The position numbers and the translations under genes were made by a program. Below, one piece after another: positions 9,297 through 18,887 of a DNA stretch of 64,000 nt. Origin of the DNA: Legionellales bacterium (lineage in GTDB: Bacteria > Pseudomonadota > Gammaproteobacteria > Berkiellales > Berkiellaceae). Under the pieces are notes generated by a model. The model was not told the origin of the DNA. It ran no database searches and saw nothing but the letters and a program-made list of their open reading frames with translations. The DNA is taken from contig PANA01000005.1 in NCBI GenBank assembly GCA_002708265.1, positions 364,216 through 428,215 on the forward strand, in the 5' to 3' direction. Every line of letters starts with the position of its first letter. Positions within the stretch are counted from its first letter, which is position 1.

Positions 9297-9412
9297 TAAT
9301 TATGCCCATAGTACACATAATTATTCACATATAGCAAGACAAAACCCTAATTGCTGGGCTTTACCCACTGGCTTTGGCATAATCGGGACTCCACCTATTT
9401 AAGGAAACGAAT

Positions 9413-9856
9413 ATGCGCCTAGAGGATGCCCTAAGGCAGATATTATTAGACAATCAAATCCGCACTCAAGAAGAGCTGGTTGAAACCCTTAATGCTCTAG
9501 GGCATGAAGAGGTTAGCCAGTCCAGGGTATCCCGGATGCTGCGTAAACTGGGGGCGATTAAAGCCAAAAATGCGGATGGTGAAATCGTTTATCGATTACC
9601 CAAGGAGCCTGCCCCGCCGGCCATGGATAGTTCCGTTGAAACCTTAGCGCTGGATATTGTTGCGAATGAAGCAATGATAATTATTCACACCAGCCCAGGC
9701 GCCGCTTCTTTAATAGGAAGAATCGTTGATTTTCGACAAGAAGAGCTCATGGTGTTAGGCACGATTGCAGGCGATGACTGTTTAATGGTGATACCTAAAA
9801 CTACTCAGCAAGTCGAAGAAGTATCCAATCGTCTCAAAGAGTTACTTTATTTATGA
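9413..9856 (+). CDS. argR: Arginine repressor ArgR
   Basis: This 147-residue protein has the ArgR layout. An N-terminal winged helix (residues 1-70) includes the recognition segment SQSRVSRMLRKLGAIK. The C-terminal arginine-binding hexamerisation domain includes GTIAGDDCLMVIPK at about residues 120-133, with the Asp pair that contacts arginine. It represses arginine metabolism and transport genes when arginine is plentiful. Length is slightly under the E. coli protein (156). Its stop overlaps the argS start by four bases (ATGA), making an argR-argS transcriptional and translational unit. The upstream ARG-box-like site suggests autoregulation. Confidence 0.93.
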   Translation: MRLEDALRQILLDNQIRTQEELVETLNALGHEEVSQSRVSRMLRKLGAIKAKNADGEIVYRLPKEPAPPAMDSSVETLALDIVANEAMIIIHTSPGAASLIGRIVDFRQEELMVLGTIAGDDCLMVIPKTTQQVEEVSNRLKELLYL

Positions 9857-11595
9857 AGATTCTAATCGAAGCCGTCAGAGAACAGCTCGACAGCGCCTTT
9901 AAGGCCAGCTTTCCTACATTGGAAGCCTCTTTTTCTCCCATTGTCACCAAAGCCACTCAAGCAAAGTTCGGGCATTATCAGTGCAACAGTGCAATGAGCT
10001 TGGCCAAAGTTCTCAAAACTGCTCCAAGAGCCGTTGCTGAATCAGTGGTCTCTTACCTGAATGAAAACAACGCTGATTTTTTTGCCTTGGTAGAGATAGC
10101 CGGGCCAGGCTTTATAAATCTGACCATACGCACAGACGTATTATCTAATCGTCTAACAAAGTTCTTTGACGGTGGGTCACTGGTACCTCAGTTGTCTTCA
10201 TCTCCTCGCGTGGTAATAGACTTTTCTTCTCCGAATATTGCGAAAGAAATGCATGTTGGCCATTTACGTTCAACGATTATTGGGGATGCTCTCGCACGGC
10301 TTTTTGAGGCAATGGGGGCTGATGTTTTAAGGCTGAACCATGTTGGTGACTGGGGAACTGCATTTGGGATGTTAATTGCATATTTGGAGCAAACGCATCC
10401 TGCCTTTCTCACCGGCAAATCAACCGCCACTTTATCTGATTTGGTTCAATGGTATCGTGAGTCGAAGCAAGTCTTTGATACCGATTCAGCATTTAAGAAG
10501 CGTGCACAAGCTCAAGTTGTCACGCTTCAAGCACATGAAGAACCAACATACGGTGCCTGGAAAAACATTTGTGCTATTTCAGAGCAGGCTTATGAAGAGA
10601 TATATCAATTATTGGATGTTCGCTTAACAGTGAGAGGCGAGTCATTTTATAATCCTTATTTATCTCAGGCAATTGACCTCCTCAATCACAAGAACTTGAT
10701 TACGATTTCAGAGGGGGCAAAATGTGTCTACCTTGATGGCTTTGTTGGCCGAGAGGGAGAGCCTTTACCTTTCATGGTTCAAAAATCAGATGGGGGCTAT
10801 AACTACGCCACCACGGATATAGCGGCTTTACGCCACCGAGTTGAGGAAGAAAAAGCGGAACGGATTATCTACGTCACGGATGCCGGTCAATCCTTACATT
10901 TTCAGATGTTATTCGCATGCGCTCAAAAGGCAGGCCTTGTTGACACTCAAAAGACCCGCCTAGATCACGTCCCATTCGGCTTAGTTCTAGGTGAAGATGG
11001 CAAAAAGTTCAAAACACGCTCAGGAGATACTGAGCGATTGATTGACTTGTTAACCACTGCCATTGAGAAGTCCAAGTCTATTATTGATGCCCGGGATTTA
11101 GATTTAAGTGAAGGTGAAAAATCAGACTTGGCGCGCTGCTTGGGGATTGGGGCAGTCAAATATGCTGACCTAAGCACCAACCGAATTTCGGATTATCAGT
11201 TCAGTTACGACAAGATGCTACGTTTTGAAGGCAACACGGCGGCATTTTTACTGTATGCCTACGTCCGCAATCTCAGCATCACACGGAAAGTATCAATTGA
11301 CCGTGATTCGTTACAATCCGTTGATTTTAGTCTATCTCACCCAAGTGAGCAGGCATTGGCCTTACATTTATGTCAGTTCCAAGAAGTTTGTGTGGCCATG
11401 GCGGATGATTTATTACCTTCCCGGTTAGCAGAGTACCTTTACCAGTTGGCCACTTTGTTTAACCAATTTTTCCGTGACTGTCGTGTTGAAGGTAGTGATG
11501 AGCAATCTGGGCGATTAAAATTATGTTTCATGGTCCAATCAATATTAAAGCAAGGACTCGACATTTTAGGGCTTCAAACTGTCTCTAGAATGTAA
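9853..11595 (+). CDS. argS: Arginyl-tRNA synthetase
   Basis: A 580-residue class Ia aminoacyl-tRNA synthetase that charges tRNA-Arg. The N-terminal Add1 domain is followed by the catalytic domain with SSPNIAKEMHVGHLRSTIIG, where HVGH is the HIGH motif, and the ArgRS-specific FGLVLGEDGKKFKTRSGDT in place of a canonical KMSKS. The C-terminal DALR anticodon-binding domain ends with GLDILGLQTVSRM, the characteristic terminal Met. It is translationally coupled to argR, which links charging capacity to arginine status. Confidence 0.96.
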   Translation: MKILIEAVREQLDSAFKASFPTLEASFSPIVTKATQAKFGHYQCNSAMSLAKVLKTAPRAVAESVVSYLNENNADFFALVEIAGPGFINLTIRTDVLSNRLTKFFDGGSLVPQLSSSPRVVIDFSSPNIAKEMHVGHLRSTIIGDALARLFEAMGADVLRLNHVGDWGTAFGMLIAYLEQTHPAFLTGKSTATLSDLVQWYRESKQVFDTDSAFKKRAQAQVVTLQAHEEPTYGAWKNICAISEQAYEEIYQLLDVRLTVRGESFYNPYLSQAIDLLNHKNLITISEGAKCVYLDGFVGREGEPLPFMVQKSDGGYNYATTDIAALRHRVEEEKAERIIYVTDAGQSLHFQMLFACAQKAGLVDTQKTRLDHVPFGLVLGEDGKKFKTRSGDTERLIDLLTTAIEKSKSIIDARDLDLSEGEKSDLARCLGIGAVKYADLSTNRISDYQFSYDKMLRFEGNTAAFLLYAYVRNLSITRKVSIDRDSLQSVDFSLSHPSEQALALHLCQFQEVCVAMADDLLPSRLAEYLYQLATLFNQFFRDCRVEGSDEQSGRLKLCFMVQSILKQGLDILGLQTVSRM

Positions 11596-11625
11596 TCATC
11601 ACGATAAAGAAAAGGATGACGATGA

Positions 11626-12348
11626 ATGATTGACACTTTGATTCAGTGCGTTGATTTAACGAGCTTATCCGAAACGGATACTTCAGACTCAATAAAAGCA
11701 CTGTGTAAGCAAGCACTTACTTTGCCCCATGTGGCAGCCGTTTGTTGCTTCCCTCAGTTTGTTTCTTGTGCGAAAGCGGCACTTGGTGACTCTTCTATCA
11801 AAGTGGCCACTGTGGTCAATTTCCCGAGTGGCATATCTAGTACTGAGATGGTTTTAGCAGATACCGTACATGCGGTCATGCTAGGTGCTGACGAAATTGA
11901 CTGTGTCATTCCGTATCGATCTTTAGGCCAGCCCTCTGCTGCTGAGCTTATTCAAGAATTTGTTGCGGCGGTCAAAGTCGCATGCCAAGGCAGGACTTTA
12001 AAAGTTATTTTAGAGACGGGGGCCTTAACTAATGAGCAGATTCAATTGGCTGCACGTGCCAGCATTGCAGGTGGTGCAGACTTTTTAAAAACCTCTACAG
12101 GCAAAATTGAAACTGGGGCCACTGAGCAAGCTGTTAAAAGCTTACTTGAGACCTGTGAGAGTGAGGGAAGCCAGACCGGCATCAAGGTCTCCGGTGGGAT
12201 CAGAACTGTCGACCAAGCCCTTTTATATTCAAAACTTATTCAGCAGTTCAGAGGAAAATCGGGACTAAACCCAGCCCAGTTTAGAATTGGCGCCTCTGCT
12301 TTGCTCTGCGCGCTTCGGTCTAAATTGCAGGCAACCGTCCAGACATGA
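11626..12348 (+). CDS. deoC: Deoxyribose-phosphate aldolase
   Basis: A 240-residue TIM-barrel class I aldolase that splits 2-deoxyribose-5-phosphate into acetaldehyde and glyceraldehyde-3-phosphate in deoxynucleoside catabolism. The Schiff-base lysine is K155 in ADFLKTSTGK. GADEIDCVIPY supplies the conserved Asp (D92), and IKVSGGIRT supplies the second active-site Lys (K187). An AAGGAT element precedes the ATG at 11626; the upstream in-frame options are worse. No other deo gene lies nearby, so this is an isolated salvage gene placed 30 bases after argS. Confidence 0.93.
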   Translation: MIDTLIQCVDLTSLSETDTSDSIKALCKQALTLPHVAAVCCFPQFVSCAKAALGDSSIKVATVVNFPSGISSTEMVLADTVHAVMLGADEIDCVIPYRSLGQPSAAELIQEFVAAVKVACQGRTLKVILETGALTNEQIQLAARASIAGGADFLKTSTGKIETGATEQAVKSLLETCESEGSQTGIKVSGGIRTVDQALLYSKLIQQFRGKSGLNPAQFRIGASALLCALRSKLQATVQT

Positions 12349-12445
12349 AATATGGACCTTTGAAGACTTAGCTAACCTGCCCTTCTCATTGGGAACGGTT
12401 AAGAGTAAAATGCCGTATTTGGATTTCTAGCCCAGAAGTGAGTTT

Positions 12446-13786
12446 ATGCCACAGCATGTTTATATAGAGACTTGGGGGTGTCAGATGAACACCTACGATA
12501 CCAAGCGCATTTACGAGTTACTTGAGTCTTCACACCACCTTGCTCAAACGGATGACCCTCAAAAAGCAGACGTTTTGTTGATGGTGACATGTTCTATTCG
12601 TGAAAAGGCTCAGGAGAAGGTATTTTCACTACTAGGACGCTGGCGCGATATCAAAGCTAAGCGACCTCATATTCTAATTGGGGTTGGGGGCTGCGTGGCT
12701 TCTCAAGAAGGGGAAATGATACGTGAACGTGCACCTTATGTGGACGTGGTATTTGGACCTCAGACTTTGCATCGTTTACCAGAGCTTCTGAATGCAGCCA
12801 ATGACTCAAAGGCGCCTGTCATTGATATATCATTCCCGGAAATCGAAAAGTTTGACCGTTTACCGGAGCCTAAAGCTGATGGCCCGACGGCCTATGTTTC
12901 CATTCAGGAAGGCTGCTCCAAGTATTGTAAGTATTGTATTGTTCCTTACACTCGAGGTCAGGAAGTTGATCGCCCATTTGATGATGTGATTGCTGAAGTT
13001 GTTCACTTGGCTGAGCAAGGGGTACGTGAAATTACGTTCCTAGGTCAAAATGTGAATGCCTATCAGGGCAAAACACATGATGGCGAGTCTGCAGATTTAG
13101 GGGTTCTTATTCAATATGCATCACATATTGATGGTATCGATCGCTTACGTTTTTCCACATCGCACCCGATTGAGTTTAGCCCTTCTTTGATAACGGCCTA
13201 TCGAGAAATTCCTGAGCTTGCTACGCAGTTACATTTACCTGTGCAAAGCGGTTCTAACCGAGTATTGCAGCTCATGGGACGCCAACACACTCGAGAGCAT
13301 TACCTTGATATTATTGCTTCTCTTCGAGATGCTCGCCCTAACCTACCTGTCTCATCTGACTTTATTGTTGGCTTTCCAGGTGAAACCGACAAAGACTTTG
13401 AGGACACTTTAGACTTAGTCGCAACAGTTGGGTTTGATCAATCTTACAGTTTTATTTTTAGCGCTCGCCCAGGCACGCCAGCCGCGGATATGGTTGATGA
13501 TGTTTCGCTTGAAGATAAGAAAAAACGACTAAAGATTCTCCAAGATCGGCTTAACCAACAAGCGGCACGTATTAGTGCTGGCATGGTTGGTACTCAACAG
13601 CGTGTTCTGGTAACCGGACCTTCTAAAAAAGATCCGATGGCCTTGAGTGGACGAACTGAAAACAATCGTGTTGTAAACTTCTCCCATGGGGCTCAAGCAA
13701 TGATTGGTCAGTTTGTTCTGGTTGATATTTATGAGGCATTACCCAATAGTTTGCGTGGAAAAGTTGTGCATAGCGAAGCGATATAG
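12446..13786 (+). CDS. miaB: tRNA-2-methylthio-N6-dimethylallyladenosine synthase MiaB
   Basis: A 446-residue radical-SAM methylthiotransferase that modifies A37 of tRNAs reading UNN codons. The N-terminal domain has the auxiliary cluster cysteines C12, C49 and C83 ([28 protein letters not shown]). The radical-SAM cluster motif is C157, C161 and C164 in [11 protein letters not shown]-terminal TRAM RNA-binding domain covers about residues 380-443. The following phoH-ybeY-corC-lnt genes are the usual gammaproteobacterial companions. The 97-base gap before it shows no convincing terminator. Confidence 0.96.
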   Translation: MPQHVYIETWGCQMNTYDTKRIYELLESSHHLAQTDDPQKADVLLMVTCSIREKAQEKVFSLLGRWRDIKAKRPHILIGVGGCVASQEGEMIRERAPYVDVVFGPQTLHRLPELLNAANDSKAPVIDISFPEIEKFDRLPEPKADGPTAYVSIQEGCSKYCKYCIVPYTRGQEVDRPFDDVIAEVVHLAEQGVREITFLGQNVNAYQGKTHDGESADLGVLIQYASHIDGIDRLRFSTSHPIEFSPSLITAYREIPELATQLHLPVQSGSNRVLQLMGRQHTREHYLDIIASLRDARPNLPVSSDFIVGFPGETDKDFEDTLDLVATVGFDQSYSFIFSARPGTPAADMVDDVSLEDKKKRLKILQDRLNQQAARISAGMVGTQQRVLVTGPSKKDPMALSGRTENNRVVNFSHGAQAMIGQFVLVDIYEALPNSLRGKVVHSEAI

Positions 13787-13803
13787 GCTATCCTAAATCA
13801 GTA

Positions 13804-14790
13804 ATGAAATCACATCCTGACACCCCAAAGGGGTTACATACTACGCAAGTATTACTGTCACCGGAGGACAACCATGTTCTTCAGTCTTTGTGTGGTGAAT
13901 TAGAAGCCAATCTGACCCAGATCGAAACCCAGTTATCCGTTAATATTCAGCACCGTGGTCATGAGTTCACTCTGTCAGGTGCTGAAGAAAATGTCTTACT
14001 GGCTCGTGAGGGATTATTGGATTTATACCAACAGGCAGCTGATAGCGTCATTGAGGCCAAAGATATTTATGCAACAACGCAAAATTATCGCACGCGTCAG
14101 ATTGCCACTCGTGGAACGGTGACGGTTAAAACACGTATTGGACAAATTAGTGGACGCACTGACAACCAGCGTTTATACATGGACCGAATTGTCCGGCACC
14201 ATTTAAACTTTGGAATAGGCCCTGCCGGTACGGGTAAAACTTTTCTAGCGGTGGCGTTGGCAGTTGCGGCATTAGAAGCCCAATCTGTTGAAAAAATCAT
14301 TTTAGTTCGACCAGCGGTAGAAGCTGGTGAGCGTCTGGGCTTTTTACCTGGTGATTTATCTCAGAAAATCGATCCTTATTTGCGACCTTTATACGATGCC
14401 TTGTATGACATGCTGGGTGTTGAGAAGGTTGAAAAGCTATTGGCCAGCCATAAGATAGAACTTGCTCCTTTAGCCTACATGCGCGGTAGAACACTGACTC
14501 GAGCGATGATTCTTTTAGACGAGAGTCAAAACACAACGCGTGAGCAGATGAAAATGTTTTTAACACGGATTGGCTTTGGTTCAAAAGCCATTGTCACAGG
14601 GGATTTAACTCAGGTTGACTTGCCTGGCAAAACCCCTTCTGGACTGTTGCATGCCTGCGAGGTTCTTAAGGGCATCCCAGACATCAGTTTTACTTTCTTT
14701 GAAGCACAGGATGTTGTGAGGCATCCTCTCGTTCAGCAAATTATTGAAGCGTATGAACAAAAAGAAGGCAAAAATGGCGATCACCGTTGA
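13804..14790 (+). CDS. ybeZ: PhoH-like ATPase (PhoL/YbeZ)
   Basis: A 328-residue cytosolic ATPase. An N-terminal KH-like segment precedes the P-loop GPAGTGKTF at residues 139-147; the Walker B region reads AMILLDESQNTT, followed by TRIGFGSKAIVTGDLTQVD. PhoH/PhoL proteins act with the YbeY endoribonuclease in RNA processing or ribosome quality control, and ybeY starts inside its last 17 bases. Length and position match the miaB-ybeZ-ybeY-ybeX arrangement. Confidence 0.93.
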   Translation: MKSHPDTPKGLHTTQVLLSPEDNHVLQSLCGELEANLTQIETQLSVNIQHRGHEFTLSGAEENVLLAREGLLDLYQQAADSVIEAKDIYATTQNYRTRQIATRGTVTVKTRIGQISGRTDNQRLYMDRIVRHHLNFGIGPAGTGKTFLAVALAVAALEAQSVEKIILVRPAVEAGERLGFLPGDLSQKIDPYLRPLYDALYDMLGVEKVEKLLASHKIELAPLAYMRGRTLTRAMILLDESQNTTREQMKMFLTRIGFGSKAIVTGDLTQVDLPGKTPSGLLHACEVLKGIPDISFTFFEAQDVVRHPLVQQIIEAYEQKEGKNGDHR

Positions 14791-15238
14791 TATAAACGTT
14801 ATGTGTGATGATTTTTGGATTCCGTCTCAAGACCAGTTTTTGAGGTGGGCCGAAGCCGCCCTGGCACATAATCCGCTCAAAAGCGCAGAAGTGTCCGTTT
14901 GCATTGTGGATACGGATACTATTCAGCAATTGAATCGTGATTACCGCGGCAAAGACAAACCCACTAATGTTTTATCCTTTCCTCAAGATGAGCATCATCT
15001 GCCAGATGGCACTTTTCCCATTGGGGATGTAGTGATTTGCTCAAGCGTTCTAGAAAGTGAAGCGAAGGCACAGAACAAGCCCTTAGAAGCATACTGGGCA
15101 CACATGCTTGTACATAGTGTTTTGCATTTATTGGGTATGGACCACGTCAAGAGTAGAGAAGCCGAAAAAATGGAATCACTTGAGACGTCAATTATGCAGG
15201 AACTTGGTTATCCTGCTCCCTACGGAGAAACAGAATGA
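14774..15238 (+). CDS. ybeY: Endoribonuclease YbeY (rRNA maturation factor)
   Basis: A 154-residue single-domain metallo-endoribonuclease needed for 16S rRNA 3' maturation and ribosome quality control. The zinc motif is H114, H118 and H124 in HSVLHLLGMDH, preceded by TNVLSFPQD. I chose ATG 14774 (MAITVDINV) because a GAAGG element precedes it and the N-terminus matches the family; in-frame TTG 14744 and ATG 14753 would add a lysine-rich leader. It overlaps ybeZ by 17 bases and corC by 4 bases, so the three are tightly coupled. Confidence 0.94.
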   Translation: MAITVDINVMCDDFWIPSQDQFLRWAEAALAHNPLKSAEVSVCIVDTDTIQQLNRDYRGKDKPTNVLSFPQDEHHLPDGTFPIGDVVICSSVLESEAKAQNKPLEAYWAHMLVHSVLHLLGMDHVKSREAEKMESLETSIMQELGYPAPYGETE

Positions 15239-16095
15239 CTCAGGAAGACAAAAAGCCAAGCCGCTCTTTTGTTCACGCGATACAAGAAATTTTTGCCAAC
15301 CCATCTGATACTGACTCTATTGTTCATTTCTTAAAGAAAGCACAAGATAAAAACCTTATTGGCAACAATGCCCTTTCGATGATTGAAGGGGTTATGCATA
15401 TTTCTGACATGCGCGTTCAGGATGTCATGATTCCTCGGGCACAGATGATTTTTCTAGATAAAGATGCTGATTTTGATGAGGTCATGCCAACTGTTGTTTC
15501 TTCCGCACACTCGCGTTTCCCGATAATGAGTGAAAACCGCGAGGAAGTCGTCGGTATTCTGTTAGCAAAAGATTTACTTAAATGGGTTCACGAGTCATCT
15601 CAAGAAGAGCGTTTTTCATTGCGACCTTGGATGCGTGCACCCACTTTTGTCCCTGAGAACAAACGACTTGATGCTTTGCTAAACGATTTTCGGCAAAACC
15701 GTAATCATTTGGCCATTGTTGTTGATGAGTATGGTGCTGTCACAGGGTTAGTTACGATTGAAGATGTCCTTGAACAAATTGTTGGGGATATTGTAGATGA
15801 GCATGATGACAATGATGATGAATCCACCATTTTGTCTCATGATGATGGTCATTGGACCATTAAGGCTATCACACCAATCGAAGAGTTCGATGACATGTTT
15901 TCAACTGATTTTCAGTCACAGGGCGTAGACACAGTTGGCGGACTGGTTTTAAAAGCCTTCGGCCGCTTACCTAGCCGAGCTGAAAAGGTACATATAGAGG
16001 GTTTTGCATTTACCATCGTTAGAGCGGATAATCGACGTATTTATTTGCTTAATGTGGAAAAATCTTCTAATGATAGCTCGTCTCCTAGCAGTTAG
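15235..16095 (+). CDS. ybeX: CorC/YbeX family CBS-domain protein
   Basis: A 286-residue soluble protein with an N-terminal helical part and two CBS domains (about residues 60-185; first motif MRVQDVMIPRAQMIF, second VVDEYGAVTGLVTIEDVLEQ). A CorC_HlyC domain follows at about 200-280. YbeX/CorC proteins are linked to magnesium/cobalt export and to ribosome function. Length is close to E. coli YbeX. The start overlaps ybeY by four bases (ATGA). Confidence 0.93.
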   Translation: MTQEDKKPSRSFVHAIQEIFANPSDTDSIVHFLKKAQDKNLIGNNALSMIEGVMHISDMRVQDVMIPRAQMIFLDKDADFDEVMPTVVSSAHSRFPIMSENREEVVGILLAKDLLKWVHESSQEERFSLRPWMRAPTFVPENKRLDALLNDFRQNRNHLAIVVDEYGAVTGLVTIEDVLEQIVGDIVDEHDDNDDESTILSHDDGHWTIKAITPIEEFDDMFSTDFQSQGVDTVGGLVLKAFGRLPSRAEKVHIEGFAFTIVRADNRRIYLLNVEKSSNDSSSPSS

Positions 16096-17467
16096 TTTTT
16101 TAATTTTTAGCACTGCGGTGGCGCACGCCACCGACTTTTCTGGTGTTGAAAGAGCCATTCAGACACAGTTTCCCAAAGCACACGTTGGTGTTCTTATTCA
16201 GCGCTTAGATGAAAATGAGCCTATCTTCGCGCGTCATGCAAATGAATTATTCTACCCTGCTAGTGTAACTAAACTTTTCACCTCATTAGCGGCGTGGGAA
16301 CGATTTGGACCTGCGTGGGCTTTTGTCACACAGATTGAAACGACCGGGTTAGATATTGAGCAAGGCACTGCTGACCGAGTGATATTAAGATTAAGTGGCG
16401 ACCCTTCATTTACAGGTAACCAACTTAACATTTTGATACGGGCTTTAGCCAAACAAGGTATTAAATCTATCAAGCAAGATTTTATATTAGAGACCAGTAG
16501 TATGGAGGGGCCTGCGGTCTCCAACTTTATGGTTGAAGATCTCCCTTGGTATTTTGCGGCACCGGGAGGCGCGTTAGTTTTAGATAAGAATCGCTGGGGT
16601 GCTTATATTGAAGGGGAACAATTAGGATCGCCTGCTTTTTTATCCCCTTCTAGCCCAGCCTCAGTTGTTCCTGCATTTCAAACGAGGGTTGAGCTTGCCC
16701 CTACGGATATTACCGAAACGATATGTCCTTTAGAGGCGCAAGTAGATGAGCAAAATACGCTCACCCTACGCGGTTGTTGGCCGGCTGAGCGCAATGGTGC
16801 CTTATTACGATTTGCTTATACCAACCCTGAGGCGCATTTTAAAACTCAAGTATTGTCGTTGTTAAAAAAACATAATATTACTTTAAAGGGCTCAGTCGTT
16901 CAGAGCTCGGTATCAGCTATTGAAACCAATCTAATCATGGCGCTCAGAGGTGAACCATTAACCCATCTTCTTGAAGATGTCATTCAGATGTCGGACAATG
17001 TAGTGGCGGATAATCTATTTCGTCAATATGGTGGTCAGCACTTTTCTGCACCTGGCTCACTTGCGCGAGGCAAGGTAGCAATGGGAGAATATATTGCTGA
17101 AAACTTAATGGATGACAGCATTACGCTCTTCGATGGTTCTGGCTCTTCACGCTATAACTTGTTTACACCTCAATTGATTCATCGACTTCTGAGCCGCATA
17201 TCCACTCATGAAGGTTTAGTGGCGTTATTCCCACAGATGGGCGTTTCAGAAAAAATGAAAAGCCGCCCCTTACCTTCTGGCTGGACAATGCGAGCAAAAA
17301 CTGGATCTGCAACGAGTATCAGTGCTTTAGCAGGTTTTTTGAGCCCACCTGATTCAGATGTGACTTACTCTGTTGTGATTGTTATTAATCAGGCCGGTCA
17401 GGCACTTGAGAAGATGAAGCCGAGGGAGGATAAGGTACTGCATGCGATTATTGAAGCCTTGGCATAG
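16070..17467 (+). CDS. dacB: D-alanyl-D-alanine carboxypeptidase/endopeptidase (PBP4 type, peptidase S13)
   Basis: A periplasmic class C penicillin-binding protein of about 465 residues that trims or cleaves peptidoglycan cross-links. Active-site motifs are complete: SVTK (S65) in YPASVTKLF, the SxN motif in QMSDNVVADN, and KTG in MRAKTGSATS. I placed the start at ATG 16070 because it gives a clean signal peptide (MIARLLAVSFLIFSTAVAHA) and a GGAAA element lies upstream; in-frame starts at 16004 and 16052 lack one. The gene overlaps corC by 26 bases and lnt by 26 bases. Its place between corC and lnt is unusual, since lnt normally follows directly. Confidence 0.92.
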   Translation: MIARLLAVSFLIFSTAVAHATDFSGVERAIQTQFPKAHVGVLIQRLDENEPIFARHANELFYPASVTKLFTSLAAWERFGPAWAFVTQIETTGLDIEQGTADRVILRLSGDPSFTGNQLNILIRALAKQGIKSIKQDFILETSSMEGPAVSNFMVEDLPWYFAAPGGALVLDKNRWGAYIEGEQLGSPAFLSPSSPASVVPAFQTRVELAPTDITETICPLEAQVDEQNTLTLRGCWPAERNGALLRFAYTNPEAHFKTQVLSLLKKHNITLKGSVVQSSVSAIETNLIMALRGEPLTHLLEDVIQMSDNVVADNLFRQYGGQHFSAPGSLARGKVAMGEYIAENLMDDSITLFDGSGSSRYNLFTPQLIHRLLSRISTHEGLVALFPQMGVSEKMKSRPLPSGWTMRAKTGSATSISALAGFLSPPDSDVTYSVVIVINQAGQALEKMKPREDKVLHAIIEALA

Positions 17468-18887
17468 TTTAGTAGCCGCGGCAATTGCTGGTGCGTTTAC
17501 GGTTTTAGGCAGTGCTCCTTTTACATTTTGGCCTTTGCTAATTTTGCCATTGGCTTTTACGATTTATCTTAGCGAGCACCGATCTCAAGCGGTTCACCTA
17601 TTTGCATTCGCCTTTTTTATGGGCTATTTTACTTTGGGTATTTCGTGGGTAGTTATTCCGATTCACCGCTTTGGCCACACGCCTCTTTTTGCGGCAGGGA
17701 TACTAACAGCGGTCTTTGTCGTTTTCTTATCTATTTTAAGTATTATTCCTTTTTATTGTACCTATCGTCTTCGTTTAGCCAGTTTTTGGTGCTGGCCTAT
17801 TGCCTTTACTTTAGCAGAGCTCTTAAGGTGTACGGCCTTTACTGGGTTTCCCTGGTTGTTGTTAGGCTACGGCCATGTGGACTCGCCACTTGGAGTGTTG
17901 TTACCAATCATTGGGCCACTGGGCGTTACATTCGCATCCGTCATCATGTGCACTTTAATGGCACGCGCTTGGCAGTACCGATATGCTTGGATTTTTATTG
18001 CGGTGGGTTTAGGTCTTCATCTATGGCCTGATGAACCCAAGCCTTATGTCACAACAGAGGCATCGGTTATTCTATTGCAAGGAAACATTCCCCAAGCCCT
18101 AAAGTGGCATCAAGCGCAACAGAATGTTGATACTTATTTACGCTTGTGGCACTCGAGCCAAGATGCTGATTTAGTCATTTTTCCTGAGGCTGCTTTTGAG
18201 ATACCGCGTCCCTATGCTGATCCATTACTTGAGAGCATGGAGGAGCATTTAGATCTCTTAGAACAGGGCGTCTTGCTCGGGGTTCCATCAGAAGATCCGA
18301 CGTCTCAAAAGATGCAAAATGTTCTACTAGGGCTAGGAACAGCTAAGGGTAGCTATGCTAAGCGTCATTTAGTCCCCTTTGGTGAGTATGTTCCCTTTGG
18401 GTTGCGGGGTATTATTGATCTTTTTAGCATTCCTGTCTTTGACATGATCTCAGGTGAGGACACGGTATTATTAACCACCCCATTTGGTTCTATTTTACCC
18501 ACCATTTGCTATGAGGTGGGTTTCGTAGAGCTATGGCGGTCCCAAGTACCGCTAGCCTCAATGGTGGTATCAGTGGTCAATAACGCTTGGTTTGGTCACT
18601 CTCTTGCGCCACAGCAGCAGTTCCAGATGATACGGGCACTAGCTAAAGCGGTTGCCCGTCCTATCTACCAAGCTGGTAATACTGGTGTCACGGCTTTAGT
18701 CGGTCCTGATGGTCAGGTTATCAACCAGCTTGAGTGCTTCACAGAAGGACAGCTAACGGCTCCCATGATTACCTATTCAGGGACAACACCTTTCACACAA
18801 ATGGGGTATTTTCCGTTATGGCTTGTTATGATTGGCATAAGCTTGGCGCATTGGCGCTCAATTGGTAAAAGAAGGAAGCAAACATGA
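17442..18887 (+). CDS. lnt: Apolipoprotein N-acyltransferase
   Basis: A 481-residue inner-membrane enzyme that adds the third acyl chain to lipoproteins. An N-terminal bundle of about six to seven membrane helices is followed by a periplasmic nitrilase domain and a last C-terminal helix. Catalytic residues are recognisable: Glu in VIFPEAAFEIP, Lys in the AKRHLVPFGEYVPFG segment and the nucleophilic Cys in PTICYEVGF. It overlaps dacB by 26 bases and the following dehydrogenase by 4 bases. It ends the conserved miaB-to-lnt block and would act on lipoproteins such as LptE and RlpA encoded later in the window. Confidence 0.94.
   Translation: MRLLKPWHSLVAAAIAGAFTVLGSAPFTFWPLLILPLAFTIYLSEHRSQAVHLFAFAFFMGYFTLGISWVVIPIHRFGHTPLFAAGILTAVFVVFLSILSIIPFYCTYRLRLASFWCWPIAFTLAELLRCTAFTGFPWLLLGYGHVDSPLGVLLPIIGPLGVTFASVIMCTLMARAWQYRYAWIFIAVGLGLHLWPDEPKPYVTTEASVILLQGNIPQALKWHQAQQNVDTYLRLWHSSQDADLVIFPEAAFEIPRPYADPLLESMEEHLDLLEQGVLLGVPSEDPTSQKMQNVLLGLGTAKGSYAKRHLVPFGEYVPFGLRGIIDLFSIPVFDMISGEDTVLLTTPFGSILPTICYEVGFVELWRSQVPLASMVVSVVNNAWFGHSLAPQQQFQMIRALAKAVARPIYQAGNTGVTALVGPDGQVINQLECFTEGQLTAPMITYSGTTPFTQMGYFPLWLVMIGISLAHWRSIGKRRKQT

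Noticed and set aside
12349-12445. Possible hairpin between deoC and miaB considered as a terminator
   Set aside because: The arms (TAACC..CCC and GGG..GGTTA) are interrupted and no T-tract follows.
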